Below are positions 1 to 8,298 of a DNA stretch of 35,012 bases, piece after piece. The DNA lies in assembly GCF_000337575.1 (NCBI RefSeq), contig NZ_AOIM01000041.1:78814-113825 (forward strand), read 5' to 3'. How positions within the stretch are numbered: the first letter of the stretch is position 1; the number at the start of each line of letters is the position of its first letter. The notes under the pieces are model-generated. The model saw only the letters and a program-made list of their open reading frames with translations, ran no database searches and was not told the origin of the DNA. The translations under genes and the position numbers were made by a program. Source of the DNA: Natrialba hulunbeirensis JCM 10989. GTDB lineage: Archaea; Halobacteriota; Halobacteria; Halobacteriales; Natrialbaceae.

Positions 1-117
1 GTCGACCTCGGGGTTGGCCTCACTGCACAGGATAAGAGTTTCTACGCCTCGCTCGTCCTGACGGGCGTTATCACCGTCGCGAGCGTCCCGACCTTCATGG
101 CAGGGGTGGGACTCTAA
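1..117 (+). CDS. sdhC: Succinate dehydrogenase cytochrome b subunit, C-terminal 38 residues (partial)
   Basis: The reading frame is open from the first base and stops with TAA at 115-117. The stop overlaps the ATG of the next gene by one base. The fragment contains one hydrophobic segment ([19 protein letters not shown]) and ends in MAGVGL, as expected for the last transmembrane helix of an SDH membrane anchor. The call rests mainly on position: it lies directly before sdhD, sdhB and sdhA in the usual archaeal sdhCDBA order. The 5' part lies outside the window, so the haem ligands and promoter cannot be judged. Confidence 0.75.
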   Translation, partial: VDLGVGLTAQDKSFYASLVLTGVITVASVPTFMAGVGL

Positions 118-482
118 TGGCAGAACGTTACTCTTCGTTCACGCCCGGCGGGACCGCCTGGTTCCTCCAGCGTGTGACGGCAGCGTTCCTGATCGTCGTG
201 CTTGCTTTCCACTTCTTCCTCTTGCACTTCGTCAACCACGCATCCGAAATCACGTTCGCGGGGACAGAAGCCCGCATGCAGGATATCGGCTACTTCCTGA
301 CGATGGTGTTGTTCCTCATCGCCGGCGCGTTCCACGGCGTTAACGGGGTCTACAACGCGCTCGTCAATCAGGGCCTCAGTGGAACCCCAAAGAAGGTAGT
401 GCTCGCAGTTCTAGTGATCGCAGCCGGACTACTCATCGTCCAAGGTGTCTGGGTCGCCCTAGTCATGCGGGGGATGATCTAA
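117..482 (+). CDS. sdhD: Succinate dehydrogenase hydrophobic membrane anchor subunit
   Basis: This 121-residue protein has three hydrophobic segments at about residues 15-38, 57-80 and 92-116, which is the size and topology of an SdhD anchor. Histidines that could bind haem or sit near the quinone site are H32, H37 and H41 in the first helix and H73 in the second (motif GAFHGVNG). With SdhC it would hold the SdhAB catalytic pair on the cytoplasmic membrane and pass electrons to menaquinone. Its ATG overlaps the sdhC stop by one base, and sdhB begins one base after its stop, so translational coupling is likely. Family assignment comes from sequence character plus operon position. Confidence 0.88.
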   Translation: MAERYSSFTPGGTAWFLQRVTAAFLIVVLAFHFFLLHFVNHASEITFAGTEARMQDIGYFLTMVLFLIAGAFHGVNGVYNALVNQGLSGTPKKVVLAVLVIAAGLLIVQGVWVALVMRGMI

Positions 483-483
483 T

Positions 484-1362
484 ATGAGTACACAACAACA
501 GGAGCCAGAGAGTCAGGAATCGCCCCAGGACCCCGAGATGAAGGGGACCGAGTCGCCACAGCAGCGGCGACTCAGAGAAAAAGAGGAGGGAATGGTCGAC
601 GAACACGCAGAGGAGGAGGCCGAAGCGGCCGGCGAGACGGTCCACATCAAGGTCTTCCGCTACGACCCGGAGATCGCGGACAAACAGGAACCGCGCTTCG
701 ACGACTTCCACGTTCCCTTCGAGAAGGGGATGACGGTCCTCGACGCGGTCATGTACGCCCGCGACGAGTTCGACTCCTCGCTTACGTTCCGCCACTCCTG
801 CCGGCAGGCAGTCTGTGGTTCGGACGCCTTCTTCGTCAACGGCTCGCAGATGCTCGGCTGCAAGACGCAGCTTTCGGACCTCGAGCAGCCGGTTCGCATC
901 GAGCCGCTGCCACACCAGGAGGTCGTCAAGGACCTGGTCGTCGACATGGACCACTTCTACGACCAGATGCACGCCGTCGAGCCGTACTTCCAGGACGAAG
1001 ACACGCCAGCCGCGAGCGACCTGGAAGAACAGCGTCAGACGCCAGAAAACCGTGAGAAGATCAAGATGTCCTCGCGGTGTATCTGGTGTGGTGCCTGTAT
1101 GTCCTCGTGTAACATCGCAGCCGGCGACAACCAGTATCTCGGGCCGGCCGCGATCAACAAGGCCTACAAGTTCGCGATGGACGACCGCGAGAGCGAGGAG
1201 ATCAAAGAGCACCGACTCCGCATCTTAGAGCAAGAACACGGCGTCTGGCGCTGCCAGACCCAGTTCTCCTGCACCGAGGTGTGTCCGAAGGACATTCCGC
1301 TTACCGAGCACATTCAGGAGCTCAAGCGGGAAGCGGTCAAGAAGAACCTGAAGTTCTGGTAA
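484..1362 (+). CDS. sdhB: Succinate dehydrogenase iron-sulfur subunit
   Basis: This 292-residue protein carries all three Fe-S cluster motifs of SdhB. The [2Fe-2S] site is C106, C111, D114 and C126; an Asp at the third position is also normal in bacterial SdhB. The [4Fe-4S] site is C199, C202, C205 and C209. The [3Fe-4S] site is C257, C263 and C267. It relays electrons from the SdhA flavin to the membrane quinone. The first ~50 residues are a Gln/Glu/Ser-rich acidic extension absent from bacterial SdhB (about 240 residues), probably a haloadaptive tail. The gene lies one base after sdhD and one base before sdhA, so all are almost certainly co-transcribed. Confidence 0.97.
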   Translation: MSTQQQEPESQESPQDPEMKGTESPQQRRLREKEEGMVDEHAEEEAEAAGETVHIKVFRYDPEIADKQEPRFDDFHVPFEKGMTVLDAVMYARDEFDSSLTFRHSCRQAVCGSDAFFVNGSQMLGCKTQLSDLEQPVRIEPLPHQEVVKDLVVDMDHFYDQMHAVEPYFQDEDTPAASDLEEQRQTPENREKIKMSSRCIWCGACMSSCNIAAGDNQYLGPAAINKAYKFAMDDRESEEIKEHRLRILEQEHGVWRCQTQFSCTEVCPKDIPLTEHIQELKREAVKKNLKFW

Positions 1363-1363
1363 T

Positions 1364-3193
1364 ATGTACGAACACGACGTTCTCGTGGTCGGCGCCGGCG
1401 GCGCCGGCCTCCGCGCCGCGATCGCAGCGCACGAGGCGGGCGCCGATACGGCGATCGTCTCGAAACTCCACCCCGTCCGCAGCCACACGGGTGCAGCGGA
1501 GGGCGGAATTAACGCCGCCCTGCAGGAGGGCGACGACTGGGAACTGCACGCCTACGACACGATGAAGGGCTCTGACTACCTGGCCGACGCGCCGGCAGTC
1601 GAGACCCTCGCCCAGGATGCCCCCGAAGACACGATGCGCCTCGAACACTGGGGGATGCCGTTCTCCCGCGAGGAGGACGGTCGCGTCTCCCAGCGTCCGT
1701 TCGGTGGACTTTCCTACCCGCGAACCACCTACGCCGGCGCAGAGACCGGCCACCACCTGCTGCACACGATGTACGAGCAGGTCGTCAAGCGTGGCATTCA
1801 GGTCTACGACGAGTGGTACGTGATGAACCTCGCGACGACCGACGAGGAAGATCCAAACGACCGCCAGTGTGAGGGCATCGTCGCCTACGACGTTCAGTCG
1901 GGCAACGTGGAAGGCTTCAAGGCCAACCAGGGCGTCATCCTCGCGACCGGCGGCCCCGGACAGGCGTTCGACCACACCACCAACGCCGTCTCCTGTACTG
2001 GCGACGGTCACGCGATGGCGTATCGTGCGGGTGCACCGCTCGAGGACATGGAGTTCATCCAGTTCCACCCGACCTCGCTCCCCTCCACGGGGGTCCTGAT
2101 CTCCGAGGGTGTCCGTGGCGAAGGTGGCATCCTCTACAACAACGACGGCGAACGGTTCATGTTCGAGTACGGCTACGCGAACAACTCCGGCGAACTCGCC
2201 TCCCGCGACGTCGTCGCCCGCGCCGAACTCGACGAAGTTGCCGAAGGCCGCGGTGTCGAAGACGAGTACGTCCACCTCGACATGCGCCACCTCGGCGAAG
2301 ACCGCATTCTCGACCGCCTGGAGAACATTCTCCACCTCGCAGAGGACTTCGAGGGCGTTGACGGCCTCGTCGAACCGATGCCGGTCAAGCCCGGTCAGCA
2401 CTACGCGATGGGCGGCATCGAGGTCGACGAGAACGGCCAGACCTGTATCGACGGCCTCTACGCGGCCGGCGAGTGTGCCTGCGTCTCCGTCCACGGTGGC
2501 AACCGCCTCGGCGGGAACGCACTGCCCGAACTCATCGTCTTCGGCAAGCGCGCCGGCGCTCACGCCGCTGGTGACGACCTCGGCGAGCCCGAGATTCGAA
2601 CCGGCTACGGTGACGATGTCGAGGACGACGACACCGAGCTTCCGGTCGCACCCGGTGCGTCCGGCCTCGACTCCACGGACGCCGTCGCCGACGGTGGCGT
2701 CGCCGCAGAGACGGGCGCACTCGAGCAGGCCGTCGAACGCGAACGCGCTCGCGTTGAACGGCTGATGGACAAGGACAGCGGCGTCCAGCACGCCGAGATC
2801 CGCTCGAAGCTCCAGAACGCGATGACCGACTACGTCAACGTCTTCCGCAACGAGGAAGGCATCAAGAAGGCGCTGAAGCTCATCCGCGAGTGCCGCGAGG
2901 AGTATCAGGACGTCTACGTCGACGACCCATCGAAGACGTTCAACACGGACCTCCAACAGACGATCGAGACGCGCAACCTGATCGACGTCGCCGAGACCAT
3001 CGCACTCGGCGCACTCGTGCGCAACGAGTTCCGCGGCGCTCACTGGCGTCAGGAGAATCAGGTTCGTGACGACGAGAACTGGCTCAAGCACACGCTCGTC
3101 TCGTGGGACGACGGCGAGCCGTCGATTTTCTACCGCCCGGTGATTCTCGAGGGCGAGGAGAAGACCTACGAGCCGAAGGTTCGCAGCTACTGA
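1364..3193 (+). CDS. sdhA: Succinate dehydrogenase flavoprotein subunit
   Basis: This 609-residue catalytic subunit oxidises succinate to fumarate in the TCA cycle. An N-terminal dinucleotide-binding motif (GAGGAG, residues 10-15) is followed by SHTGAAEGG, in which H41 is the expected covalent FAD attachment site. H235 (FHPTS) and R251 (EGVRGEGG) match the substrate-binding and proton-transfer region of the fumarate reductase/SDH flavoprotein family. The C-terminal flavin-binding signature HGGNRLGGNAL is intact. The length is normal for the family. It is the last gene of the sdhCDBA operon; a terminator-like hairpin lies 13 nt after the stop. Confidence 0.97.
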   Translation: MYEHDVLVVGAGGAGLRAAIAAHEAGADTAIVSKLHPVRSHTGAAEGGINAALQEGDDWELHAYDTMKGSDYLADAPAVETLAQDAPEDTMRLEHWGMPFSREEDGRVSQRPFGGLSYPRTTYAGAETGHHLLHTMYEQVVKRGIQVYDEWYVMNLATTDEEDPNDRQCEGIVAYDVQSGNVEGFKANQGVILATGGPGQAFDHTTNAVSCTGDGHAMAYRAGAPLEDMEFIQFHPTSLPSTGVLISEGVRGEGGILYNNDGERFMFEYGYANNSGELASRDVVARAELDEVAEGRGVEDEYVHLDMRHLGEDRILDRLENILHLAEDFEGVDGLVEPMPVKPGQHYAMGGIEVDENGQTCIDGLYAAGECACVSVHGGNRLGGNALPELIVFGKRAGAHAAGDDLGEPEIRTGYGDDVEDDDTELPVAPGASGLDSTDAVADGGVAAETGALEQAVERERARVERLMDKDSGVQHAEIRSKLQNAMTDYVNVFRNEEGIKKALKLIRECREEYQDVYVDDPSKTFNTDLQQTIETRNLIDVAETIALGALVRNEFRGAHWRQENQVRDDENWLKHTLVSWDDGEPSIFYRPVILEGEEKTYEPKVRSY

Positions 3194-3205
3194 CTTACTG
3201 GCTTT

Positions 3206-3230
3206 GACCCGATTTTCGGGTCTGTTTTGC
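3206..3230 (+). terminator. Terminator-like hairpin after sdhA
   Basis: A perfect 7-bp stem (GACCCGA at 3206-3212 and TCGGGTC at 3216-3222) with a 3-nt loop is followed by a T-rich stretch (TGTTTTGC). Archaeal termination relies mostly on the T-tract, so the hairpin may or may not matter. Its position 13 nt after the last sdh stop codon fits an operon end. Confidence 0.5.
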
Positions 3231-3333
3231 TTCCAGTCTCGTGGTTCGTATTCTGGTTCGGTTTCTCAGACTGGACTCTCACGTCCCCTCGATCACCAGA
3301 GCTAAGGTACCACCCCCGCTACCCTGTGCCGGT

Positions 3334-4638
3334 ATGTTGCTGTCGGGAACCGTCGTCGCCGACGCCGACACCGTCATCGCCGACGGTGCCGTCGTCGTTG
3401 CGGACGACGAAATCGTCGCCGTCGGTGATCGTTCGACCTGTCTCGAGGAGTACCCAGACCACGAGCACCACTCCTGTGACGTGCTCGCCCCCGGCACCGT
3501 CGGCGGCCACGTCCACTCCGTCCAGAGCCTCGGACGCGGCATCGCCGACGACACGGAGCTACTCGAGTGGCTCTCCGACTACGTCCTCCCCATGGAGGCC
3601 TCCCTCTCTCCTGCGGGTATGCGAACTGCGGCGGAGTTGGGCTATCTCGAACTGATCGAGAGCGGGACGACGACCTGTATCGACCACCTCTCGGTGGCAC
3701 ACGCCGACGAGGCGTTCGAAGCGGCTCAGGAACTCGGTATCCGCGGTCGCCTCGGGAAGGTACTGATGGACAAGGAGTCGCCGCCGGGGCTACTCGAGGA
3801 CACGGACGAGGCCCTGGCCGAGAGCGAGCGGCTCATCCAGGAGTACCACGGCGCGGCAAACGGCCGGATTCGCTACGCGGTTACGCCGCGCTTTGCCGTG
3901 AGCTGCACCGAGGCGTGTCTGCGGGGCTCGCGGGAGCTCGCAGACGCCTACGAGGGAGTGACGATTCACACGCACGCGAGCGAGAACCGCGGCGAGATCG
4001 CGGCCGTCGAGGAAGAAACTGGCCAACGGAATATCCACTGGCTCGACGAGGTCGGCCTCACGGGCGAGGACGTGGTGCTGGCCCACTGCGTCTGGACGGA
4101 CGAGGACGAGCGCGAGGTGCTCGCCGAGACCGGGACCAACGTGACCTACTGCCCCTCCTCGAACATGAAGCTCGCGAGCGGGGTCGCGCCGGTGCTCGAC
4201 TACCTGGACCGCGGGATCAACGTCGCGCTGGGGAACGACGGGCCGCCGTGTAACAACACGCTCGATCCGTTTACGGAGATGCGTCAGGCGAGCCTGCTCC
4301 AGAAGGTCGACCAGCTCGATTCGGAGGCGCTGCCGGCCGACACGGTGTTCGAGATGGCGACGGTCAACGGCGCGCAGGCGGCTGGCTTCGAGCGCGTTGG
4401 CAAACTCCGCGAGGGATGGAAGGCGGATATCATCGGCCTCGAAACCGATATCACCCGCGCGACGCCGTTGCACGACGTACTCTCGCATCTCACGTTCGCA
4501 GCCCACGGCGACGACGTGCAGTTCACGATGGTTGACGGCGAGGTGCTCATGCGCGAGGGCGAAGTGCTCGTCGCCGATGCCGACGAGATCCGGTCACGAG
4601 CGCGCGAATTTGCGGCTGAACTCGACGTGGCACCCTGA
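3334..4638 (+). CDS. Amidohydrolase family protein (ATZ/TRZ; SAH/MTA-deaminase-like)
   Basis: This 434-residue metal-dependent hydrolase of the TIM-barrel amidohydrolase superfamily shows the family metal ligands in order: H59 and H61 (HVH after the first strand), H214 (THASE), H251 (LAHCVW) and D302 (GNDGPP). The segment GNDGPPCNNTLDPF resembles the ATZ/TRZ branch, which includes 5'-methylthioadenosine/S-adenosylhomocysteine deaminases and N-ethylammeline chlorohydrolase, more than guanine deaminase. Substrate is therefore inferred, most likely an aminated purine nucleoside or base. The usual N-x-H-x-H context is GGHVH here. The frame is open upstream to 3241, but the ATG at 3334 begins the typical small beta-domain (MLLSGTVV), so I prefer it. 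It stands alone, with no operon partner. Confidence 0.85.
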   Translation: MLLSGTVVADADTVIADGAVVVADDEIVAVGDRSTCLEEYPDHEHHSCDVLAPGTVGGHVHSVQSLGRGIADDTELLEWLSDYVLPMEASLSPAGMRTAAELGYLELIESGTTTCIDHLSVAHADEAFEAAQELGIRGRLGKVLMDKESPPGLLEDTDEALAESERLIQEYHGAANGRIRYAVTPRFAVSCTEACLRGSRELADAYEGVTIHTHASENRGEIAAVEEETGQRNIHWLDEVGLTGEDVVLAHCVWTDEDEREVLAETGTNVTYCPSSNMKLASGVAPVLDYLDRGINVALGNDGPPCNNTLDPFTEMRQASLLQKVDQLDSEALPADTVFEMATVNGAQAAGFERVGKLREGWKADIIGLETDITRATPLHDVLSHLTFAAHGDDVQFTMVDGEVLMREGEVLVADADEIRSRAREFAAELDVAP

Positions 4639-4725
4639 CATCAAGACAGCAACGGTCATCCGGTACGATCGAACGCGGCCGCTCATTTTGACGAAAGGGG
4701 CGTTCGACAGTCGACGTGACTGTCG

Positions 4726-4920
4726 TCAGAACCCGATCGAATCCAGAATATCGAGGCTGAGTCCGGCCGCCTGTACGAGTTTGTAGCCCAGAAAGAGCCC
4801 CACGATTCCCATAAGACCGGGGAGTTCAGGCGGTGCCGGAATCGGTACGTCGACGAGCGCGAAGAACGCGCCGGTGAGTGCGCCGGTCAGCAGTCCCAGG
4901 ACGATGAGCTGCAGGTCCAT
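4726..4920 (-). CDS. XapX domain-containing small membrane protein
   Basis: A 64-residue protein made almost entirely of two hydrophobic segments (about residues 5-22 and 35-52) separated by PIPAPPELPGLMGIVGLFLG. The PIPAPP...G..GI.G.FLGYKLV pattern is the signature of the XapX (DUF1427) family of tiny membrane proteins, whose function is unknown. The ATG at 4920 gives the expected full family length. A weak AT-rich element (CTTTTGG on the minus strand, near 4944-4950) lies about 27 nt upstream. It points away from the HTH gene at 5075, so the two share a divergent intergenic region. Confidence 0.8.
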   Translation of the reverse strand: MDLQLIVLGLLTGALTGAFFALVDVPIPAPPELPGLMGIVGLFLGYKLVQAAGLSLDILDSIGF

Positions 4921-5043
4921 ACCGGTGTGAGTGCGGGCACCGCCAAAAGAACGCTGACTCGGATCGACACCGCCACTCGAGTGCGGCCGGCGCCGTAAGG
5001 ATCGCGTTCCGTCCGTCTATTTTCGACACCTGACGATACTCAG

Positions 5044-5051
5044 TTTTAATA
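5044..5051 (+). promoter_or_regulatory. TATA box for the HTH gene
   Basis: TTTTAATA is centred about 27 nt upstream of the ATG at 5075. That is the spacing expected for a leaderless haloarchaeal transcript beginning at or next to the start codon. Confidence 0.6.
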
Positions 5052-5074
5052 TCGTCGAAGACAGGAACCCTCGT

Positions 5075-5299
5075 ATGCAACTCAACGGACAGTCGCAGAC
5101 GGATGTCACGGTTCCCGACGAGTTCGACTCGGCGCAGGCAAAGGTCGTCTACCTCTATCTGCACGTCTGGCCGGACTCGACGGCAGACGATCTCTGCGGC
5201 GCGCTCGGAATCAACAAGGGAACGGTGCTTTCGATCGTTCGAACGCTTCGAAAACAGGGCTACGTCGAGCGAGTCGACGGGCGGTATCGGCTCTCCTGA
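5075..5299 (+). CDS. Small winged helix-turn-helix regulator (MarR/TrmB-like)
   Basis: This 74-residue protein is little more than one winged HTH. Helix 1 is around AQAKVVYLYLHV, then DSTADDLCGALGINKGTVLSIVRTL forms the helix-turn-recognition-helix, and KQGYVERVDGRYRLS forms the wing. No ligand or dimerisation domain is visible, so effector and targets cannot be inferred. The TATA box at 5044-5051 supports the chosen ATG. It converges with the HD-domain gene, with a gap of only 13 nt between the two stop codons. Confidence 0.8.
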   Translation: MQLNGQSQTDVTVPDEFDSAQAKVVYLYLHVWPDSTADDLCGALGINKGTVLSIVRTLRKQGYVERVDGRYRLS

Positions 5300-5312
5300 G
5301 CAGCGACAGCGC

Positions 5313-6158
5313 CTACAGCTCGATCCGTTCGACCAACTGCTCGTGATTCTCGTTCGTGTTGACCGCGACGATCCGGACGTGGTCTTCGAGTCCCGAATCA
5401 CGAAGCTTCGCCTTTAGCAGGTTGTCCACCTGATAGACGCCCGCAGCGTTGGTCATCGCGATTTCGACCATCACCGGACTGCTCTCTCCCTCGTAAAGCG
5501 AGACGCGTTTGATCGCCTGACTCGAGAGCGTGTTGATCCCGCGGCCGCCATGCTCGTAGGGGATGCGCGAGCGCCCGCTTTCCATGTCCAGTGCATCCGA
5601 GACGCGGATGACACCGGCTTCGGTCGTCAACGGCGTCTCGGCCGTGTGGTGACAGAGAATCGCGTGGAGCACCTCGCCCTTCACGCGGACCTGATCGGCA
5701 AGATCGTAGAACTCCGGGAGCACGCGGTCGAGAATGTCCGCAGCGAGTGGAATCGAGTAGTAGACGTGCTCGTCGCGGTGGACCACGTGGCCCACGTCGT
5801 GCAGCGTCGCCGCGAGCGCGATGATCACCGACTCGTCCTCCTCAGCGAGTCCCTGCTGGCGCGCGCCGTTGAAATCGACGTTACCCGCCTTCAACAGATC
5901 GTACAGACAGAGCGCCCGGTTGCGGACGATCTCGATGTGTTTCTCGCCGTGGTCGTTGTAGCGCATCCGATCGACGGCGTTGACGTTCTGGGCCTCGAGA
6001 TAGGTCTGGATCTCCTCGTCCGCGTCGATGTACTCGAGTACGGCGTTCAGTTTTTCGTCTGGAAAGTTGTGGTCGGCGTCGGGGTCGTAGATGCGACTGC
6101 CGTTGTCGGTGCCGTTCTCGCGGCTCTCGTCGCTGTCCTGGCTCGCAGTATCAGTCAT
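5313..6158 (-). CDS. HD-domain metal-dependent phosphohydrolase
   Basis: This 281-residue cytoplasmic protein has an HD-superfamily hydrolase domain. Metal ligands appear in the expected order: H74, H120-D121 (LHDVGH), H124, H170-H171 and D188. The first ~30 residues are a Ser/Asp-rich acidic tail. The C-terminal ~80 residues (from about 200) form an extra alpha/beta region conserved in archaeal HD proteins of this size, function unknown. Substrate is unknown; related proteins cleave phosphate from nucleotides. I chose the ATG at 6158 over the in-frame GTG at 6167 because a TATA-like TTTTTTA lies about 26 nt upstream of the ATG. Confidence 0.85.
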   Translation of the reverse strand: MTDTASQDSDESRENGTDNGSRIYDPDADHNFPDEKLNAVLEYIDADEEIQTYLEAQNVNAVDRMRYNDHGEKHIEIVRNRALCLYDLLKAGNVDFNGARQQGLAEEDESVIIALAATLHDVGHVVHRDEHVYYSIPLAADILDRVLPEFYDLADQVRVKGEVLHAILCHHTAETPLTTEAGVIRVSDALDMESGRSRIPYEHGGRGINTLSSQAIKRVSLYEGESSPVMVEIAMTNAAGVYQVDNLLKAKLRDSGLEDHVRIVAVNTNENHEQLVERIEL

Positions 6159-6180
6159 ACCGTTCACGTCGGGTGCGGAC

Positions 6181-6187
6181 TAAAAAA
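6181..6187 (-). promoter_or_regulatory. TATA-like element of the HD gene
   Basis: On the minus strand the sequence reads CTTTTTTAG, about 26 nt upstream of the ATG at 6158. The spacing fits a leaderless transcript. Confidence 0.45.
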
Positions 6188-6239
6188 GCGCTGCGCCGGG
6201 AGTCGACGTGGTAAAACGGGTCGTCGTTTCGGACCGTCC

Positions 6240-6728
6240 TTACGCTGCGGCTTCGACAGCGTCCTCAACCTCTGCGTACTCTGGCTCGACGCCGGGGTCG
6301 TCGCTGACCCACGAGTACGTAATCTCGCCGTCGGAATCGACGACGAAGACAGAGCGCTTGGCGACGCCGTAGACACCGAGGTCCTCGAAGTCCATCTCGA
6401 CATCGTAGGCCTCGATGATCTCCTTGTTGAAGTCGCTGATCAGGCCGAAGTCGAGGTCGTTCTGGTCACGGAACTCGTTGAGCGTGAACGGCGAGTCGCG
6501 GCTGACGCCGTAGACCGTCGCGTCGACGTCCTCGAACGCGGCGAGGCGGTCCTGGAACGTGCACATCTCGTCCGTGCAGACGCCGGTGAACGCGGCCGGG
6601 AAGAACGCGAGGACGACCGGTGCATCCTCGGAGAGGGCGTCCGAGAGGCTGAACTCGTCGACGTCGCCGTTTGCGAGCGGTGCCGTGAAGTCGGGTGCGG
6701 AATCGCCAGTTGCTGGCATCACCTGCAT
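6240..6728 (-). CDS. Peroxiredoxin (thiol peroxidase, Bcp/PrxQ-AhpE type)
   Basis: This 162-residue thioredoxin-fold peroxidase reduces H2O2 and organic hydroperoxides. The peroxidatic motif P-x3-T-x2-C is intact (P44, T48, C51). A second cysteine five residues on (C56, CTDEMC) matches the C-x4-C arrangement of Bcp/PrxQ, which supports an atypical 2-Cys mechanism recycled by a thioredoxin. The rest of the fold (YGVSRDSPF, YGVAKRSVFVVD) is normal. An alternative ATG at 6719 (MPATGD) would remove three residues and is equally plausible. It is a single gene between the HD and acyl-CoA dehydrogenase genes on the same strand. Confidence 0.92.
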   Translation of the reverse strand: MQVMPATGDSAPDFTAPLANGDVDEFSLSDALSEDAPVVLAFFPAAFTGVCTDEMCTFQDRLAAFEDVDATVYGVSRDSPFTLNEFRDQNDLDFGLISDFNKEIIEAYDVEMDFEDLGVYGVAKRSVFVVDSDGEITYSWVSDDPGVEPEYAEVEDAVEAAA

Positions 6729-6809
6729 CTTACGTCCAGGCGGGAAAGACAGTTTCGTTCGCGGACCAGTCGTCGTCGGGTAATATCGTCGGTCCCGACA
6801 CAGACGGAG

Positions 6810-7985
6810 TTAGTAGGACTTTGGCAACCCGAGCACGTGCTCTGCGATGTAGTTCTTCACCATCTCGTTCGAAATCGGCGCGATGACGTTGATCATCGTC
6901 TCGCGCCAGTAGCGCTCCACGTCGTACTCGCTCGCGTAGCCCATCCCACCGTGGACGCGAACCGCGCGCTCGCAGGCCTCGAGTGCGTCCTCGCTCGCCC
7001 GGAGTTTCACCGCGTTCGCCTCCGCGCCGCAGTCCCGGTCGTTGTCGTACAGCCAGGCCGCCTTTCGCACCATCAACTCGTCCTGTTCCAGTTTCGACCA
7101 CGAATCCGCGAGCGGGTGCTGGATGCCCTGATAGCTCCCGATTTCGTTTCCGAAGACGACGCGATCATCCGCGTAGGCCGCGGCCTTCTCGAGTGCGGCC
7201 TGGCCGATGCCGACGGCGTTCGCGGCGAGGGCGATTCGCTCCGTATTCGCAAAGCGCAGCAGGTAGCGGAATCCCTTGCCCTCTTCGGCGATGCGGTCCT
7301 CGATGGGGATCTCGTACTCGTCGAACCAGACTTCGTTCGAGTCGGAGGCACCGCGGCCGGCTTTCGGGATTTCGGTGACGCCGACGCCAGGCAGATCACG
7401 GTGAAAGTCGGTGAAAAAGAGCGTGAGTCCCCCGAAGCGGTCGGCTTCTTCTCGCGGCTTCGTTCGGGCGAGAAGCATGATCACGTCGGCCTTCTGGGCC
7501 TTCGAGGTCCAGATTTTCTGCCCGGAGACGCTGTAGACGCCCACCTCATCGTCGCGTTCGGCGGTCGTCTCGATTCGCGAGGTGTCGGTTCCCGCGTTCG
7601 GTTCGGTGACGCCGGTACAGACCTGCACGTCGCCGCCGCCGATCTTCGGGAGATAGCGTTCTTTGTGCGCCTCGTCGCCGAACGCGACGAGCGGTTCGGA
7701 GCTAAACGTGTGGTGGGCGGTGATCGAGGTGCCGGCCATCGCAGCGCCCGAGCGCGCGATTTCCTGCTGGACCAGCGCGGCTTCCTGGACGCCGTACCCC
7801 TGACCGCCGTACGCTTCGGGAATCGTCAGCCCGCACCAGCCGTGTTCCGCAAACGTCTCGAAGAACGACTCGGGGTACTCGTGGTTCAGGTCGCGCTCGC
7901 GCCAGTAGTCGTCGCCGAACTCGTCACAGAGGTCGCGAATCTCCGATCGGATGAGTTGCTGTTCGTCCGTGAGATCGAAGTCCAT
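6810..7985 (-). CDS. Acyl-CoA dehydrogenase (IVD/long-chain-like active site)
   Basis: This 391-residue flavoenzyme oxidises an acyl-CoA to the 2-enoyl-CoA and passes electrons to ETF. Family signatures include VTEPNAGTD (FAD/substrate loop, about 126-134), KIWTSKAQKAD (about 157-167) and RVHGGMGYASEYDVER near the C-terminus. The usual catalytic Glu of the medium/short-chain enzymes (IYEGT) is replaced by IAPIS. A glutamate is present instead at E249 (NTER), where isovaleryl-CoA and long-chain enzymes place their base. The frame is open to 8153, but the ATG at 7985 begins the canonical N-terminus (MDFDLTDEQQ). A TATA-like TAGTATACA lies about 33 nt upstream. Chain-length preference is unknown. 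Confidence 0.92.
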   Translation of the reverse strand: MDFDLTDEQQLIRSEIRDLCDEFGDDYWRERDLNHEYPESFFETFAEHGWCGLTIPEAYGGQGYGVQEAALVQQEIARSGAAMAGTSITAHHTFSSEPLVAFGDEAHKERYLPKIGGGDVQVCTGVTEPNAGTDTSRIETTAERDDEVGVYSVSGQKIWTSKAQKADVIMLLARTKPREEADRFGGLTLFFTDFHRDLPGVGVTEIPKAGRGASDSNEVWFDEYEIPIEDRIAEEGKGFRYLLRFANTERIALAANAVGIGQAALEKAAAYADDRVVFGNEIGSYQGIQHPLADSWSKLEQDELMVRKAAWLYDNDRDCGAEANAVKLRASEDALEACERAVRVHGGMGYASEYDVERYWRETMINVIAPISNEMVKNYIAEHVLGLPKSY

Positions 7986-8298
7986 AGCTCGAATCTCTCG
8001 CGAGATATGGTAAGTGTATACTACCCATGGCCTCCCCAGAACAGTGCTTTGGCGGTGGGTTCGGACCGTGACCTCACTTGGTGTCTTCCCGCAGACAGTA
8101 GCCGACAGCGGCTTCCTTACACGTTGTTGTGCTGGGGATTGTACGGGGAGCATACGCCACGAAACGGACTGCTATCCGGGACTGATCACCCCCCCAACTC
8201 GTCAGCGAATGCATCCGCTTCGTGAACTGTCTCCAGTACTTGGATAACTGAGCGGTCCAAAAAGGTTATAATTGCCAGCGGGTAAGCCACGCATAGAG
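7986..8298. other. Divergent intergenic region between acyl-CoA dehydrogenase and tatA
   Basis: These 313 bases have no convincing gene. The acd-proximal end holds AT-rich elements (8004-8022) likely to be its promoter. The tatA-proximal end holds the tatA TATA box (8266-8272). A 77-codon frame at 8014-8247 has no family resemblance and no promoter of its own, so I do not call it. Confidence 0.5.
8266..8272 (+). promoter_or_regulatory. TATA box for tatA
   Basis: TTATAAT is centred about 30 nt upstream of the ATG at 8299, preceded by an A-rich stretch (CCAAAAAGG). This spacing supports the internal ATG as the start rather than the TTG at 8272, which lies inside the box. Confidence 0.7.

Noticed and set aside
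1337..3091. 584-codon minus-strand frame opposite sdhA
   Set aside because: It lies entirely antisense to an intact sdhA with perfect family motifs; long antisense frames are expected in GC-rich haloarchaeal DNA.
5550..8225. 891-codon plus-strand frame spanning the HD, peroxiredoxin and acyl-CoA dehydrogenase genes
   Set aside because: Antisense to three well-supported genes and no protein family resemblance; a GC-bias shadow.
8014..8247. 77-codon frame between acd and tatA
   Set aside because: Overlaps the likely acd promoter, has no family resemblance, composition unlike a haloarchaeal protein (Arg/Cys-rich, few acidic residues).
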